Positions 42,621 through 52,645 of a stretch of 64,000 nucleotides of DNA are shown here, piece by piece. The DNA comes from SCUB01 sp041918675 (GTDB lineage Bacteria; Pseudomonadota; Alphaproteobacteria; Rhizobiales; Xanthobacteraceae), in assembly GCA_041918675.1 (NCBI GenBank), contig JAYRVF010000009.1, forward strand, positions 111,622 through 175,621. The letters run 5' to 3'. The notes beneath the pieces were generated by a model. The model searched no databases, was not told where the DNA came from, and saw only the letters and a program-made list of their open reading frames with translations. A program made the position numbers and the translations under genes. How positions within the stretch are numbered: the first letter of the stretch is position 1; the number at the start of each line of letters is the position of its first letter.

Positions 42621-44097
42621 TGGCGCTTCGCCTTTCGTCGTCGTCGCCAAGGCCGACAACGCGCTGAAGCTTCACGCGGTCGACGCGGCGGCGTCCGCGC
42701 TCGGGCTTGCTCCCGGCATGCCGCTCGCGGACGCGCGCGCGATGGTGCCGGCCCTGCGCGTGGCGGAGGCGGACGAGGCCGCCGATGCGCGCGCGCTCGA
42801 CGACGTCGCCGACTGGTGCGACCGCTTCACGCCGCTGGTCGCGCTCGATCCTCCTGACGGACTTTTCCTCGACATCACCGGCTGCGCGCATCTGTTCGGC
42901 GGCGAGGCGCGCCTCATCGATATGGTCGCCGGCGCGCTGGCGCGGCGGGGCTTCGCGGTTCACGCCGCGATCGCCGGCACGGCCATGGCGGCGCGGGCGC
43001 TGGCGCGGCAACCGACGCGGCACGGGCGCGGCCGCATCGCGCCGCCGGGCGAGGAGGCGGCGATCCTCGCGCCCTTGCCGATCGAGGCACTGGGCGCGAG
43101 CGAGGCGATCACGCGCGGCCTGCGGCGCGCCGGCCTGAAAACCATCGCCGACGTCGCCCTGCGCGAGCGCAAGGAAATCGCCGCGCGCTTCGGCGCTTCC
43201 TTCGTCGCCTTGCTTGAGCGGGCGCTCGGGTTGGCCGACGCGCCGATCTCCCCGCGCAAGCCGCCGCCCGATTACGTCGTGGAACGGCGCTTCGCCGAAC
43301 CGGTCGCCACCGAAACGGTCGTCGCCGCGACGCTCGCCGGGCTTGCCCGCGCGCTCGCCGACGTGATGGCGCGTTCGGCCAAGGGCGCGCGCCGGCTGGA
43401 GGCGGCCTTCTTCCGCGCCGACGGCGTCACGCGCATGCTGACGGTGGAGACCGCGCGGCCGGTGACGAACGCCGATGTCGTCGCGCGGCTGTTCCGCGAA
43501 CGCCTCGCCGCGCTCGCCGATCCGCTCGATCCCGGCTTCGGCTTCGATCTCATCCGCCTGTCGGCCGCGCGCGTCGAGACGATGGCCGAGGCCCAGCATG
43601 ATTTCGACGGCGGGCTGCGCGACAATGACGAGGTCGCCGCGTTGGTCGACCGCATCGGCGCGCGTCTCGGCCCCGCGCGCGTCCTCGTTCATCTGCCCCG
43701 CGACACCCATATCCCCGAGCGCGCCGCGTTTGCCGCGCCCGCGCATCGCGCGTTGACGGCGGCCATGCGCGAGACGTGGCCGGCGCGTCCCGAGGGCGAG
43801 CCGCCGCGCCGGCCGCTGCGCCTGTTCGAACGCCCCGAACCGGTCGAGGTCATCGCCGAGGTGCCGGACGGCCCGCCCGTCCGTTTCCGCTGGCGGCGCG
43901 CCACCCATGCGGTGGCGCATGCCGAGGGACCCGAACGCATCGCCATGGAATGGTGGCGCGCGGGCCCCGACGCCCGCACGCGCGACTATTTCCGCGTCGA
44001 GGACGAGCAGGGCCTGCGCTTCTGGCTCTACCGCGACGGTCTTTACGGGCGCGAGGGCGGCCCGCTGACGTGGTTCATGCACGGATTGTTCGCATGA
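42496..44097 (+). CDS. imuB: ImuB, catalytically inactive Y-family polymerase homologue
   Basis: 533 residues from ATG 42496; GTG or later starts closer to RRILCLRLPRLPIDR are possible. The palm begins with ILCLRLPRLPIDR where active polymerases have DMDAFFASVE, and PPDGLFLDITGCAHLFGG replaces the SxDE motif, so catalytic acidic residues are missing. In the known system ImuB is the adaptor that links DnaE2 to the beta clamp. The stop overlaps the dnaE2 start (ATGA). A 125-bp overlap with imuA in a different frame is notable. Confidence 0.9.
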   Translation: MSPSSSNPPSSNPRRILCLRLPRLPIDRSRLPSQGSVAAPDDGASPFVVVAKADNALKLHAVDAAASALGLAPGMPLADARAMVPALRVAEADEAADARALDDVADWCDRFTPLVALDPPDGLFLDITGCAHLFGGEARLIDMVAGALARRGFAVHAAIAGTAMAARALARQPTRHGRGRIAPPGEEAAILAPLPIEALGASEAITRGLRRAGLKTIADVALRERKEIAARFGASFVALLERALGLADAPISPRKPPPDYVVERRFAEPVATETVVAATLAGLARALADVMARSAKGARRLEAAFFRADGVTRMLTVETARPVTNADVVARLFRERLAALADPLDPGFGFDLIRLSAARVETMAEAQHDFDGGLRDNDEVAALVDRIGARLGPARVLVHLPRDTHIPERAAFAAPAHRALTAAMRETWPARPEGEPPRRPLRLFERPEPVEVIAEVPDGPPVRFRWRRATHAVAHAEGPERIAMEWWRAGPDARTRDYFRVEDEQGLRFWLYRDGLYGREGGPLTWFMHGLFA

Positions 44098-47000
44098 GCC
44101 AGGCGCCCGCCGATCGCGAAGGCGGCGCCGGCTTTGTCGAACTCGGCGTCACCACGAATTTCTCGTTCCTGCGTGGCGGATCGCATCCCGAGGAACTGGT
44201 CGTGGCCGCCCACGAGCTTGGCCTTGCCGGCATCGGCATCGCCGACCGCAACAGCGTGGCCGGCGTGGCGCGGGCCTTCGACGCGCATCAACGGCTCGAC
44301 CCGGAAGTCCGGCCGCGGCTCCTGATCGGCGCGCGCCTGATTTTCGCCGACGGCACGCCGGACATTCTTGCATATCCGAGCGACCGCGACGCCTATGGCC
44401 GGCTCACCCGCCTGCTGACGGTGGGCAAGCGCGCGGCGAAGAAGGGCGAGTGTCATCTTCGCTTCGCCGATCTCGCCGACCATCACGAGGGGCTGCTCTT
44501 CATCCTCATGCCGCCGCGCTATCTCGGCGGCGAGACCGCGCGCGCGCTCGGCGAACTTGCCGCGCTCGCGCCGGGCCGCGTCTGGCTCGCCGCGACCATG
44601 CTCCATCGCGGCGACGACCGCCGCGGGCTCGCCAAGCTGAAGGCGCTGGCGGCCGCGCGCGGCGTCCCGCTGATCGCCACCAACGACGTGCTCTATCACA
44701 CGCCCGCGCGCCGCGCCTTGCAGGATGTCGTCACCTGCATCCGCGAGCATGTCACGCTCGAACGCGCCGGGCGCCTGCTCGAAGCCAACGCCGAGCGGCA
44801 TCTCAAGGCGGAGGCCGAAATCGCGCGGCTGTTCCGCGGCGAGCCGGAGGCGGTCGCCGAAACGCGGCGCTTCGCCGGTCAAATTCAATTCTCCCTCCAC
44901 CAATTGAAATATCGCTATCCCGACGAACCGGTGCCGCCCGGCAAGACCGCGCAGCGGCACCTGGAGGATCTGACCTGGGCGGGCGCGCGCGCGGCCTATC
45001 CGCGCGGCATTCCCGATCGCGTGCTGGCGACGCTGGTGAAGGAACTCGCCCTCATCGAAAAGCTCGACTACGCGCATTACTTCCTCACCGTGCACGACAT
45101 CGTGCGCTTCGCGCGGTCGCGGAACATCCTGTGCCAGGGCCGCGGCTCGGCGGCGAATTCGGCGGTGTGCTACGTGCTTGGCATCACCGCGGTCGATCCG
45201 ACCGAGGTCGATCTGCTGTTCGAGCGCTTCGTCTCGCAGGAACGGCGCGAGCCTCCCGACATCGACGTCGATTTCGAGCACGAGCGGCGCGAGGAGGTGA
45301 TCCAGTACATCTACGAGCGCTACGGCCGTCACCGCGCCGGCATCGCCGCGACCGTCATCCGCTATCGGCCGCGCAGCGCCGTGCGCGAGGTCGGCAAGGC
45401 GTTCGGCCTGACGGAGGATATCACCAGCGCGCTCGCGGGAACCGTCTGGGGAAGCTGGGGCGAGGGATTGGTCGAAGATCAGATTCGCCAGGCCGGACTT
45501 GACCCCGCCAACCCCGCGATCCGCCGCGTCGTCGAACTGGTCGCCGAGCTGATCGGCTTTCCGCGCCATCTGTCGCAGCATGTCGGCGGCTTCGTGCTGA
45601 CGCAAGGCAGGCTCGACGAAATGGTGCCGGTCGGCAACGCGGCGATGGCGGATCGCACCTTCATCGAATGGGACAAGGACGACATCGACACCCTCGGCAT
45701 GATGAAGGTCGACGTCCTCGCGCTCGGCATGCTGACCTGCATCCGCAAGGCCTTCGATCTGATCGCGGAGGCGCATGGCGAACGCTGGACGCTCGCCGGC
45801 ATCCCGCGCGAGGACGCGCGCGTCTACGACATGCTGTGCGCGGGCGATTCGCTCGGCGTCTTCCAGGTCGAGAGCCGCGCGCAGATGAACATGCTGCCGC
45901 GCCTCAAGCCGCGCGACTTCTACGACCTCGTCATCGAGGTCGCGATCGTGCGGCCGGGACCGATCCAGGGCGACATGGTGCACCCGTATCTCCGGCGGCG
46001 GCAAAATCCGGCCGAGGTCGCCTATCCCGGGCCGTCGCCCGAGCATGGCCCGCCCGACGAATTGCGCCGCGTGCTGGAGAAGACGCTCGGCGTGCCGCTA
46101 TTCCAGGAGCAGGCGATGCGCATCGCCATCGAGGCGGCGAAGTTCACGCCGGGCGAGGCCAATCAGTTGCGCCGCTCGATGGCGACGTTCCGCCACCTCG
46201 GCGACATCCACAAGTTTCGCGACCGCATGGTCGGCAACATGATCAAGCGCGGCTATCCGCCGGATTTCGCCGAACGCTGCTTCAAGCAGATCGAGGGTTT
46301 CGGCACCTACGGCTTTCCCGAAAGCCACGCGGCCAGCTTCGCCGGGCTCGTCTATGCCTCGTCGTGGCTCAAGCGCCATTATCCGGCGGCCTTCGCCTGC
46401 GCGCTGTTGAATTCACAGCCGATGGGGTTCTACGCGCCGGCGCAGATCGTGCGCGACGCGCGCGAGCACGGCGTCGAGGTGCGGGCGGTCGACATCAATG
46501 CGAGCTTTCACGACAACACGCTGGAACAGGCGGAAGCGGGGCCGGCGCTGCGGCTCGGCTTTCGCCAGATCGACGGATTCGGCGCGGCTTGGTCGGAGAT
46601 GCTCACGCGGTCGCGCGGGGAGGGTTACGCGACGCTGGAGGAACTCGCGCGCCGCGCGCGGCCGCCCAAGCGCGCCGCTTTGCTGCTCGCCGACGCCGAC
46701 GCGTTCCGCTCGATCGGTCTCGACCGGCGGCGGGCCTTGTGGGAAGTGCGACGGCTGCCGGACGACGCGCCGCTACCGCTGTTCGCGGCGCGCGACGTGG
46801 ACGATACCGGCGAGGAGCGCGCGGCCGATCTGCCGGCGATGGCGCTGAGCGAGCACGTCGTGGCCGATTATCAGACGCTGCGGCTGTCGCTGAAGGCGCA
46901 TCCGCTGCGATTTCTCCGTCCGCGTTTTTCCGATGAAGGCCTCGTGACCTGCCGCGCGGTGGCGCGCGCGCGCGACGGCATGCGGGCGCGATGCGCGGGG

Positions 47001-47396
47001 CTCGTGCTCGTCCGTCAGCGGCCGGGCAGCGCCAAGGGGGTGGTGTTCATGACGCTGGAGGACGAGACCGGCATCGCCAATGTCGTGGTCTGGCCCGCGA
47101 TCATGGCGCGCTTCCGCCGGCAGGTGATGGGATCGCGGCTGGTCGAGGTCGACGGCCGGATCCAGCGCGGCCCCGAGGGCGTGGTGCATCTCATCGCCGA
47201 CCGCCTCGTCGATCGCTCGGGCGAGATTGCCCGGCTGAGCGACGGCTCGCTCGATCACGACGCCGCGTTCGCCGGCGGGCTCGCGCTCATCGAATCGTCC
47301 GACGACGCGCGCGCCGCGCCGGCGCGCGAGGATCGTTACCGGCACCGGCATCCGCGCGACGTGCGCGTGCTGCCGAAATCACGCGATTTTCATTGA
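44094..47396 (+). CDS. dnaE2: Error-prone DNA polymerase III alpha-type subunit DnaE2 (ImuC)
   Basis: 1100 residues from ATG 44094, coupled to imuB. C-family polymerase that performs mutagenic lesion bypass. The PHP domain starts ELGVTTNFSFLRGGSHPEEL, with altered metal ligands as in DnaE2. The palm has CQGRGSAANSAVCYVLGITA and the catalytic PDIDVDFEHERREEV. A helix-hairpin-helix and a C-terminal OB fold (GVVFMTLEDETGIANVVVWP) follow. It lacks the extra C-terminal length of replicative DnaE1. Third gene of the LexA-controlled operon. Confidence 0.95.
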   Translation: MSQAPADREGGAGFVELGVTTNFSFLRGGSHPEELVVAAHELGLAGIGIADRNSVAGVARAFDAHQRLDPEVRPRLLIGARLIFADGTPDILAYPSDRDAYGRLTRLLTVGKRAAKKGECHLRFADLADHHEGLLFILMPPRYLGGETARALGELAALAPGRVWLAATMLHRGDDRRGLAKLKALAAARGVPLIATNDVLYHTPARRALQDVVTCIREHVTLERAGRLLEANAERHLKAEAEIARLFRGEPEAVAETRRFAGQIQFSLHQLKYRYPDEPVPPGKTAQRHLEDLTWAGARAAYPRGIPDRVLATLVKELALIEKLDYAHYFLTVHDIVRFARSRNILCQGRGSAANSAVCYVLGITAVDPTEVDLLFERFVSQERREPPDIDVDFEHERREEVIQYIYERYGRHRAGIAATVIRYRPRSAVREVGKAFGLTEDITSALAGTVWGSWGEGLVEDQIRQAGLDPANPAIRRVVELVAELIGFPRHLSQHVGGFVLTQGRLDEMVPVGNAAMADRTFIEWDKDDIDTLGMMKVDVLALGMLTCIRKAFDLIAEAHGERWTLAGIPREDARVYDMLCAGDSLGVFQVESRAQMNMLPRLKPRDFYDLVIEVAIVRPGPIQGDMVHPYLRRRQNPAEVAYPGPSPEHGPPDELRRVLEKTLGVPLFQEQAMRIAIEAAKFTPGEANQLRRSMATFRHLGDIHKFRDRMVGNMIKRGYPPDFAERCFKQIEGFGTYGFPESHAASFAGLVYASSWLKRHYPAAFACALLNSQPMGFYAPAQIVRDAREHGVEVRAVDINASFHDNTLEQAEAGPALRLGFRQIDGFGAAWSEMLTRSRGEGYATLEELARRARPPKRAALLLADADAFRSIGLDRRRALWEVRRLPDDAPLPLFAARDVDDTGEERAADLPAMALSEHVVADYQTLRLSLKAHPLRFLRPRFSDEGLVTCRAVARARDGMRARCAGLVLVRQRPGSAKGVVFMTLEDETGIANVVVWPAIMARFRRQVMGSRLVEVDGRIQRGPEGVVHLIADRLVDRSGEIARLSDGSLDHDAAFAGGLALIESSDDARAAPAREDRYRHRHPRDVRVLPKSRDFH

Positions 47397-47651
47397 TATC
47401 CGCATCGCGATCCGCGAACGCCGCGCTTGAAACGATCCGCGCGCGCGGACGCGTCGCCGCGCAACAAAGCGTCCCGGCCGGGTGGGCGAGCGATAGAATC
47501 TTCCGGCCGTCTCGGCGCGTCGCCGTGCCGCCCGTATCCGCGCATATCCGCCGCGCCGGGACGCCATCGAAGGTGGTTCATTTTTCACAAGAAAACGCGC
47601 ACCATGCGCGCGGGCGGTCATCCGGAGGTCGCCGGCGGGCAAGGGCGCGGC

Positions 47652-50600
47652 ATGAGCATCGATCTCGACCAGAAATACACCCAACTCGGCGGTCGCGTCT
47701 TTCTCACCGGCCTGCAGGCGCTTGTCCGCCTGCCGATGACGCAGGTCAGGCGCGACCGCGCCGCTGGCCTCAACACCGGCGCCTTCATATCCGGATACCG
47801 CGGCTCGCCGCTCGCCGGCTTCGATCAGCAACTCGTTTCCGCGCGCGAACATCTGGCTCGCCACGATGTCGTGTTTCAGCCGGGCGTCAACGAGGACCTC
47901 GCCGCCACCGCGATCTGGGGCAGCCAGCAATTGCGCATCTCGCCCGGCGCGCGACACGACGGCGTCGTCGGCATTTGGTACGGCAAGGGCCCCGGCGTCG
48001 ACCGCTCCGGCGATGTCTTCCGCCACGCCAATGCCGCCGGCACCTCGCCGCATGGCGGCGTGCTGTGCATCGCCGGCGACGACCATAGCGCCAAATCCTC
48101 GACGCTGCCCAACCAGTCCGATCACGCCTTCATCTCCGCGCTGATCCCGGTGCTCTATCCATCGAGCATTCACGAATTCATCGAGATGGGCCTGATCGGC
48201 ATCGCCATGTCGCGCTATTCCGGCTGCTGGGTGGCGCTGAAGACGATTTCCGAAACCGTCGAAACCTCCGCCGAGATCGACCTTGCCGCCGAGACGCGCG
48301 ACTTCGTCCAGCCGACGGATTTCGTCATGCCGCCGGGCGGCCTGAACTGGCGCTGGCCCGACGACCGCTGGTCGCAGGACGCGCGGCTGCAAAAATACAA
48401 GGGCTATGCCGCCATCGCCTTCGCCCGCGCCAACGGCGTCGACCGCGTCACCATGGATGCGCCGGACGCGCGCTTCGGCATCGTCGCCTCGGGCAAGGCT
48501 TACGAGGACGTCCGGCAGGCCTTGCGTGAACTCGGCATCGACCGCGACGTCGCCAATCGCGTCGGGCTGCGCCTCTACAAGGTCGGCATGCCGTGGCCGC
48601 TGGAGCCGGCCGGCGTGCGCCGCTTCGCCGTCGGGCTCGAGGAAATCCTCGTCATCGAGGAACGCCGCGAGATCATCGAGCACCAGATCAAGCAGGAGCT
48701 GTTCAACTGGCGCGACGACGTGCGCCCGCGCATCATCGGCAAGATGGACGAGAACGACCGTCCCTATTTGTCGCTCAGCGAGGAGCTTTCCATCGTCGCC
48801 ATCGTGGACGCCATCGCCGATCGCCTGTCGCGCCTCGACATCGATCCGGATATTGCCGCGATGTTCAAGGCCAAGCGCGCGTGGTTCGCCGAGCGCGAGG
48901 CGCGCCAGCGCGTCAACGTCGTGCCGATGACGCGCACCGCCTATTTCTGTTCGGGTTGCCCGCACAACACCTCGACGCGCGTGCCGACGGGCAGCCGCGC
49001 GCTCGCCGGCATCGGCTGCCATTTCATGGCGACATGGATGGATCGCAAGACCGAGACGTTCACGCAGATGGGCGGGGAGGGCGTGTCGTGGCTCGGCATC
49101 GCGCCGTTCACCGACGAGAAGCACGTCTTCGCCAATCTCGGCGACGGCACCTATTTTCATTCCGGCCTGCTCGCGATCCGCCAGGCGGTCGCCGGCCGCG
49201 TCAACATCACCTACAAGATCCTCTACAACGACGCCGTCGCCATGACCGGCGGCCAGCATGTCGACGGGCCGTTGACGCCGGCCCAGGTCACGCATCAGGT
49301 GCACCGGGAAGGCGTGCGCGCGATCTATCTCGTCAGCGACCACCCCGAGGCCCATGACGCTTCCGAGCTCGCGCCGGGGACGAAGATCGCCCATCGCGAC
49401 GAGCTCGACGCGGTGATGCGCGAGCTGCGCGACACGCCCGGCTGCACGGTCATCGTCTATGTGCAGACCTGCGCGGCCGAGAAGCGCCGCCGCCGCAAGC
49501 GCGGCGCGCTCGATGATCCGCCGCGACGCGTCGTCATCAACGCCGCCGTCTGCGAGGGCTGCGGCGATTGCTCGACGCAGTCGAATTGCATCTCGATCGA
49601 GCCGCTCGAAACCGCGTTCGGTCGCAAGCGGCAAATCAACCAGTCGAGCTGCAACAAGGACTATTCCTGCTTGAAGGGGTTCTGCCCCTCGTTCGTTACC
49701 GTGGAGGGCGGTGAGCCGCGCCGGGCCGCGCCGGTCGAGCTTCCCGAGCTCGAACGCCTGCCGGCCGCGCCCGCCCCGCTCACCCTCGACGAGCCCTACA
49801 ACATCGCGGTTGCCGGCGTCGGCGGCACCGGCGTGCTCACCATCGGCGCGCTGATCGGCATGGCCGCGCATATCGAGGGCAAGGCGAGCCTCATCCTCGA
49901 CGTGTCGGGCCTGGCGCAAAAGGGCGGCGCGGTGCTCAGCCATGTCCGCGTCGGACGGGCGCCCGCCGACGTGACCTGCTCGCGCATCGTGACCGCGAGC
50001 GCGGACCTCCTGATCGCCGCCGACGAGGTCGTCGCGGTCGCCAAGGACACGTTGTCGCTGTGCGACGCGGCGCGCACCGCCGGCGTCGTCAACGCGCATC
50101 TCATTCCGACGTCGAACTTCGTGCGCGATCGCGATTTCGATTTCCGCGAGGAGGGGGTGGCGGCGGCGCTGCGCGGCGCGGTCCGGGAAGATTCGGCGTG
50201 GATCGACTTCACCGCCGCGAGCGAGCGCCTGATCGGCGACAGCATCGCCACCAACATCATGATGTTGGGTTTCGCGAGCCAGAAGGGGTGGCTGCCGGTG
50301 GGCGCCGCGACGATCGCACAGGCGATCGATCTCAACGCGGTGTCGGTGAAGGCGAACCGGCTCGCCTTCGCGCTCGGCCGATTGGCCGCGGCCGATCCGG
50401 CGCGCTTCGCCGAGCTTTCGCGCGAGGAAACATCCGCGCCGATGACGCTGGAAGCCATGGGGCTCGACGACATCATCGCCCATCGCGTCGAGTTTCTGAC
50501 GCGGTATCAGTCGGTGGCGCTGGCGGATCGCTACCGCGCGCTGGTGGCGCGCGCGTGGAATGTCGCGCCCGCGTCCGCCCTCGGCGAAACGATTGTCCGA

Positions 50601-51140
50601 GCGGTCGCGATCAATTACGCCAAGGTCCTCGCCTATAAGGACGAATACGAGGTCGCGCGGCTGTTCACCGACGGCGGCTTCGAGCGCGCGCTCGGCGAGC
50701 GCTTCACCGGCGACTTCACCATCGCCTACCATTTCGCGCCGCCCTTTCTCGGCGGCACGGACGGGCGCGGGCGACAGCGCAAGCGCCGCTTCGGCGCGTG
50801 GATGACGCCGGTGCTGCGCGCGCTCGCGGCCGCGCGACGCCTGCGCGGAACGGCTTTCGATCCGTTCGGCTACACGGCGGAGCGACGGCGTGAACGCGCG
50901 ATGATCGCGGACTATGAGGACGACGTCGCGCTCGTTCTTCAACGATTGACGCCGGAGCGGGGCGAGACGGCGCTCGCGCTGTTGGCGCTGCCCGGCGACG
51001 TGCGCGGCTTCGGTCCGGTGAAGGAGGCGGCCGATGAGACCGCCCGCGCGAGGCGGCAAAGGCTGCGCGAAGCGCTCCTCGCTCCGGTTTCGCCGCGCGC
51101 CGACGGGGACGGCGACATGCGCGCGGTCGCGGCCGAATAG
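47652..51140 (+). CDS. Indolepyruvate ferredoxin oxidoreductase family protein, single-chain fused form
   Basis: 1162 residues from ATG 47652; the open frame extends upstream to 47427 but the family begins near DQKYTQLGGRVFLTG. Oxidatively decarboxylates aryl- or branched 2-oxo acids to acyl-CoA, passing electrons to ferredoxin. Domain order: pyrimidine-binding half (SGYRGSPLAGFDQQL), a TPP-binding half with GSRALAGIGCHFMATWMDRK and LGDGTYFHSG, a 4Fe-4S segment with CEGCGDCSTQSNC (Cys from residue 634), and the gamma-type domain (GVGGTGVLTIGALIGMAAHI). The fused alpha-beta-gamma type is common in aerobic alphaproteobacteria. It converges with psiE, 35 bp away. Confidence 0.92.
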   Translation: MSIDLDQKYTQLGGRVFLTGLQALVRLPMTQVRRDRAAGLNTGAFISGYRGSPLAGFDQQLVSAREHLARHDVVFQPGVNEDLAATAIWGSQQLRISPGARHDGVVGIWYGKGPGVDRSGDVFRHANAAGTSPHGGVLCIAGDDHSAKSSTLPNQSDHAFISALIPVLYPSSIHEFIEMGLIGIAMSRYSGCWVALKTISETVETSAEIDLAAETRDFVQPTDFVMPPGGLNWRWPDDRWSQDARLQKYKGYAAIAFARANGVDRVTMDAPDARFGIVASGKAYEDVRQALRELGIDRDVANRVGLRLYKVGMPWPLEPAGVRRFAVGLEEILVIEERREIIEHQIKQELFNWRDDVRPRIIGKMDENDRPYLSLSEELSIVAIVDAIADRLSRLDIDPDIAAMFKAKRAWFAEREARQRVNVVPMTRTAYFCSGCPHNTSTRVPTGSRALAGIGCHFMATWMDRKTETFTQMGGEGVSWLGIAPFTDEKHVFANLGDGTYFHSGLLAIRQAVAGRVNITYKILYNDAVAMTGGQHVDGPLTPAQVTHQVHREGVRAIYLVSDHPEAHDASELAPGTKIAHRDELDAVMRELRDTPGCTVIVYVQTCAAEKRRRRKRGALDDPPRRVVINAAVCEGCGDCSTQSNCISIEPLETAFGRKRQINQSSCNKDYSCLKGFCPSFVTVEGGEPRRAAPVELPELERLPAAPAPLTLDEPYNIAVAGVGGTGVLTIGALIGMAAHIEGKASLILDVSGLAQKGGAVLSHVRVGRAPADVTCSRIVTASADLLIAADEVVAVAKDTLSLCDAARTAGVVNAHLIPTSNFVRDRDFDFREEGVAAALRGAVREDSAWIDFTAASERLIGDSIATNIMMLGFASQKGWLPVGAATIAQAIDLNAVSVKANRLAFALGRLAAADPARFAELSREETSAPMTLEAMGLDDIIAHRVEFLTRYQSVALADRYRALVARAWNVAPASALGETIVRAVAINYAKVLAYKDEYEVARLFTDGGFERALGERFTGDFTIAYHFAPPFLGGTDGRGRQRKRRFGAWMTPVLRALAAARRLRGTAFDPFGYTAERRRERAMIADYEDDVALVLQRLTPERGETALALLALPGDVRGFGPVKEAADETARARRQRLREALLAPVSPRADGDGDMRAVAAE

Positions 51141-51175
51141 GCGCGTCGCCGCAGCGCGCGCGGACCGGTTCGCGG

Positions 51176-51658
51176 TCAGTCGACTTCGGTGTCGCTCGGA
51201 GTCTTGGCGGCTTTCGCGCCCGGCAGTCCCGCCGGATAATGGTGCGACGTATAGCGGATCACCAGCACCGCGACCGCCATCATCAGAATGCCGCCGGTCA
51301 GGATCAGGATGCCGACTTCCGGCTTGTGCTCGTGATTGATGTAACCGATCAAGTGACGGGTCAGCGCGGTGATGCCGACATAGACGAGGAACCGCACCGG
51401 CATGTGGTTGGTCTTGAAGTAGATGCCGACCATCGAGCCGATTTCAAGGTAGATGAAGAGAAGCAGCAGGTCCTCGATCGAGGCGTGGCCCTTGGCGACC
51501 ATCGTCGCGAACGCCCCCACCGCCGACCACACCGTCGCGCCGCCGATCGCGAACAAGCCCAGGAAGTGGAAAGCGTCGGTGAGAAAATGGCCGATCGGAT
51601 CGGCGGTTTCGCGCATCTTTTCGGTCGGATTGACATCACCCTTGAAAAACGGAAACAC
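51176..51658 (-). CDS. psiE: PsiE-family (phosphate-starvation-inducible) membrane protein
   Basis: 160 residues from a GTG at 51658, chosen because GAGGGGG lies 5 bp upstream; an open frame extends to an ATG at 51730. Four hydrophobic helices are predicted: FHFLGLFAIGGATVW, IEDLLLLFIYLEIGSMVGIY, RFLVYVGITALTRHLIGYIN and GILILTGGILMMAVAVLVIR. IEDLLLLFIYLEIGSM matches the PsiE core. Inner-membrane protein of uncertain function, named for phosphate-starvation induction in E. coli. Confidence 0.85.
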   Translation of the reverse strand: MFPFFKGDVNPTEKMRETADPIGHFLTDAFHFLGLFAIGGATVWSAVGAFATMVAKGHASIEDLLLLFIYLEIGSMVGIYFKTNHMPVRFLVYVGITALTRHLIGYINHEHKPEVGILILTGGILMMAVAVLVIRYTSHHYPAGLPGAKAAKTPSDTEVD

Positions 51659-52348
51659 GGGAACCCCCTCGAAGCGGCGCGCGCCCCAGATGTCGTGCCA
51701 TGGACCGCGCCCGTCCCGGCACCGAACCATTCATTCCGCTGTGGGATCGGTCGCGCGATTGACGTCGGCCGCTCCGCCACTCGATCTTGGCGCGCCCCGA
51801 TCGCTTGACCGGCCCGTTCGTCCGTTGGCGCGAAGCGTTCGCGCTCGCATTCGCCATCGATCGCGCTGGCGTTGATCCTGGTGCGATCGTTCGGGCGAGG
51901 CCGGAACTCACGCGCGATCGGGCGCGAAGTTCGATCGATTTGGTACTGCGGCGATCATTGTGTTGCAATGCTTCGCCGCTGCCATCTCGTCAGACTTGCA
52001 CGCAAAAACGCGATGACAATTTGGCACCTTGCGCGCGGATTTGCGCGCTGATTCTTTCGCGGCGTGCGCGCGCGCGGGAATTGCGCGACGAGCGCGTGGC
52101 GACGAACGCGTCGCGCGAGAGTCGTCGCGTTTGGAGTCCGCGCGCATCATCAAGCGTTCGAGGTGTTGCGATCGAGATCACGCGACCGAACGATCGCACG
52201 ATGAAAATCCGCGCGCCCGGAAGAGCGCGTCGTGGGCGGAGGTCGCGCGGTGGCCGCTCGCGAGAGGGAATGGCGCGCCAGTTCGGACGAAGTTTGAACC
52301 AGCGCCGCGCGGGCAGGATTGGTGCGGCGGCTGCCCGCAAATCAGAAA
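51659..52348. other. 690-bp intergenic region without a supported gene
   Basis: Several open frames exist on both strands but none has family features, and the longest plus-strand one runs through the antisense of tRNA-Arg. The segment 51783-51956 contains eight GATC words in 174 bp, and 52040-52130 is rich in alternating GCGCG. No promoter or terminator of quality was found. Confidence 0.5.
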
Positions 52349-52425
52349 TGGCGCGCTCGGAGAGATTCGAACTCCCGACCCCCAGATTCGAAGTCTGGTG
52401 CTCTATCCGGCTGAGCTACGAGCGC
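52349..52425 (-). tRNA. tRNA-Arg (anticodon UCG)
   Basis: 77 nt including an encoded CCA. Acceptor stem GCGCTCG / CGAGCGC, D arm GCTC...GAGC, anticodon stem CCAGA / TCTGG with loop CTTCGAA (anticodon TCG), T arm GGGAG-TTCGAAT-CTCTC. All four arms pair. On the minus strand. Downstream (52348 and lower) no clear terminator. Confidence 0.95.
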
Positions 52426-52645
52426 GAAGGCGCGACAATACAGCGCCCGCGCGCCTTTGCCACGATTTCTCGGGATCGAGATGAAAATCCATTATTTTTC
52501 AAATGGATGGCCTGGGGGCGGCGGCGCGGCGGGCTTGCCGCGCGGTCAGTCTTCCTTAACGAAATTCCAACACAGTCGGCTCACATTATAGAAAAGTTGG
52601 AGGAGCGGCCGCGAGTGGCGACCTGAACGCCACGCGCCGCCGAGG

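Noticed and set aside
44043..46046. Minus-strand frame of 667 codons
   Set aside because: Antisense of dnaE2.
47379..51059. Minus-strand frame of 1226 codons
   Set aside because: Antisense shadow of the indolepyruvate ferredoxin oxidoreductase gene, caused by high third-position G+C; no domain seen.
51787..52626. Plus-strand frame of 279 codons containing ARSERFELPTPRFEVW
   Set aside because: This peptide is the antisense of tRNA-Arg and a well-known false gene; the rest has no family features.
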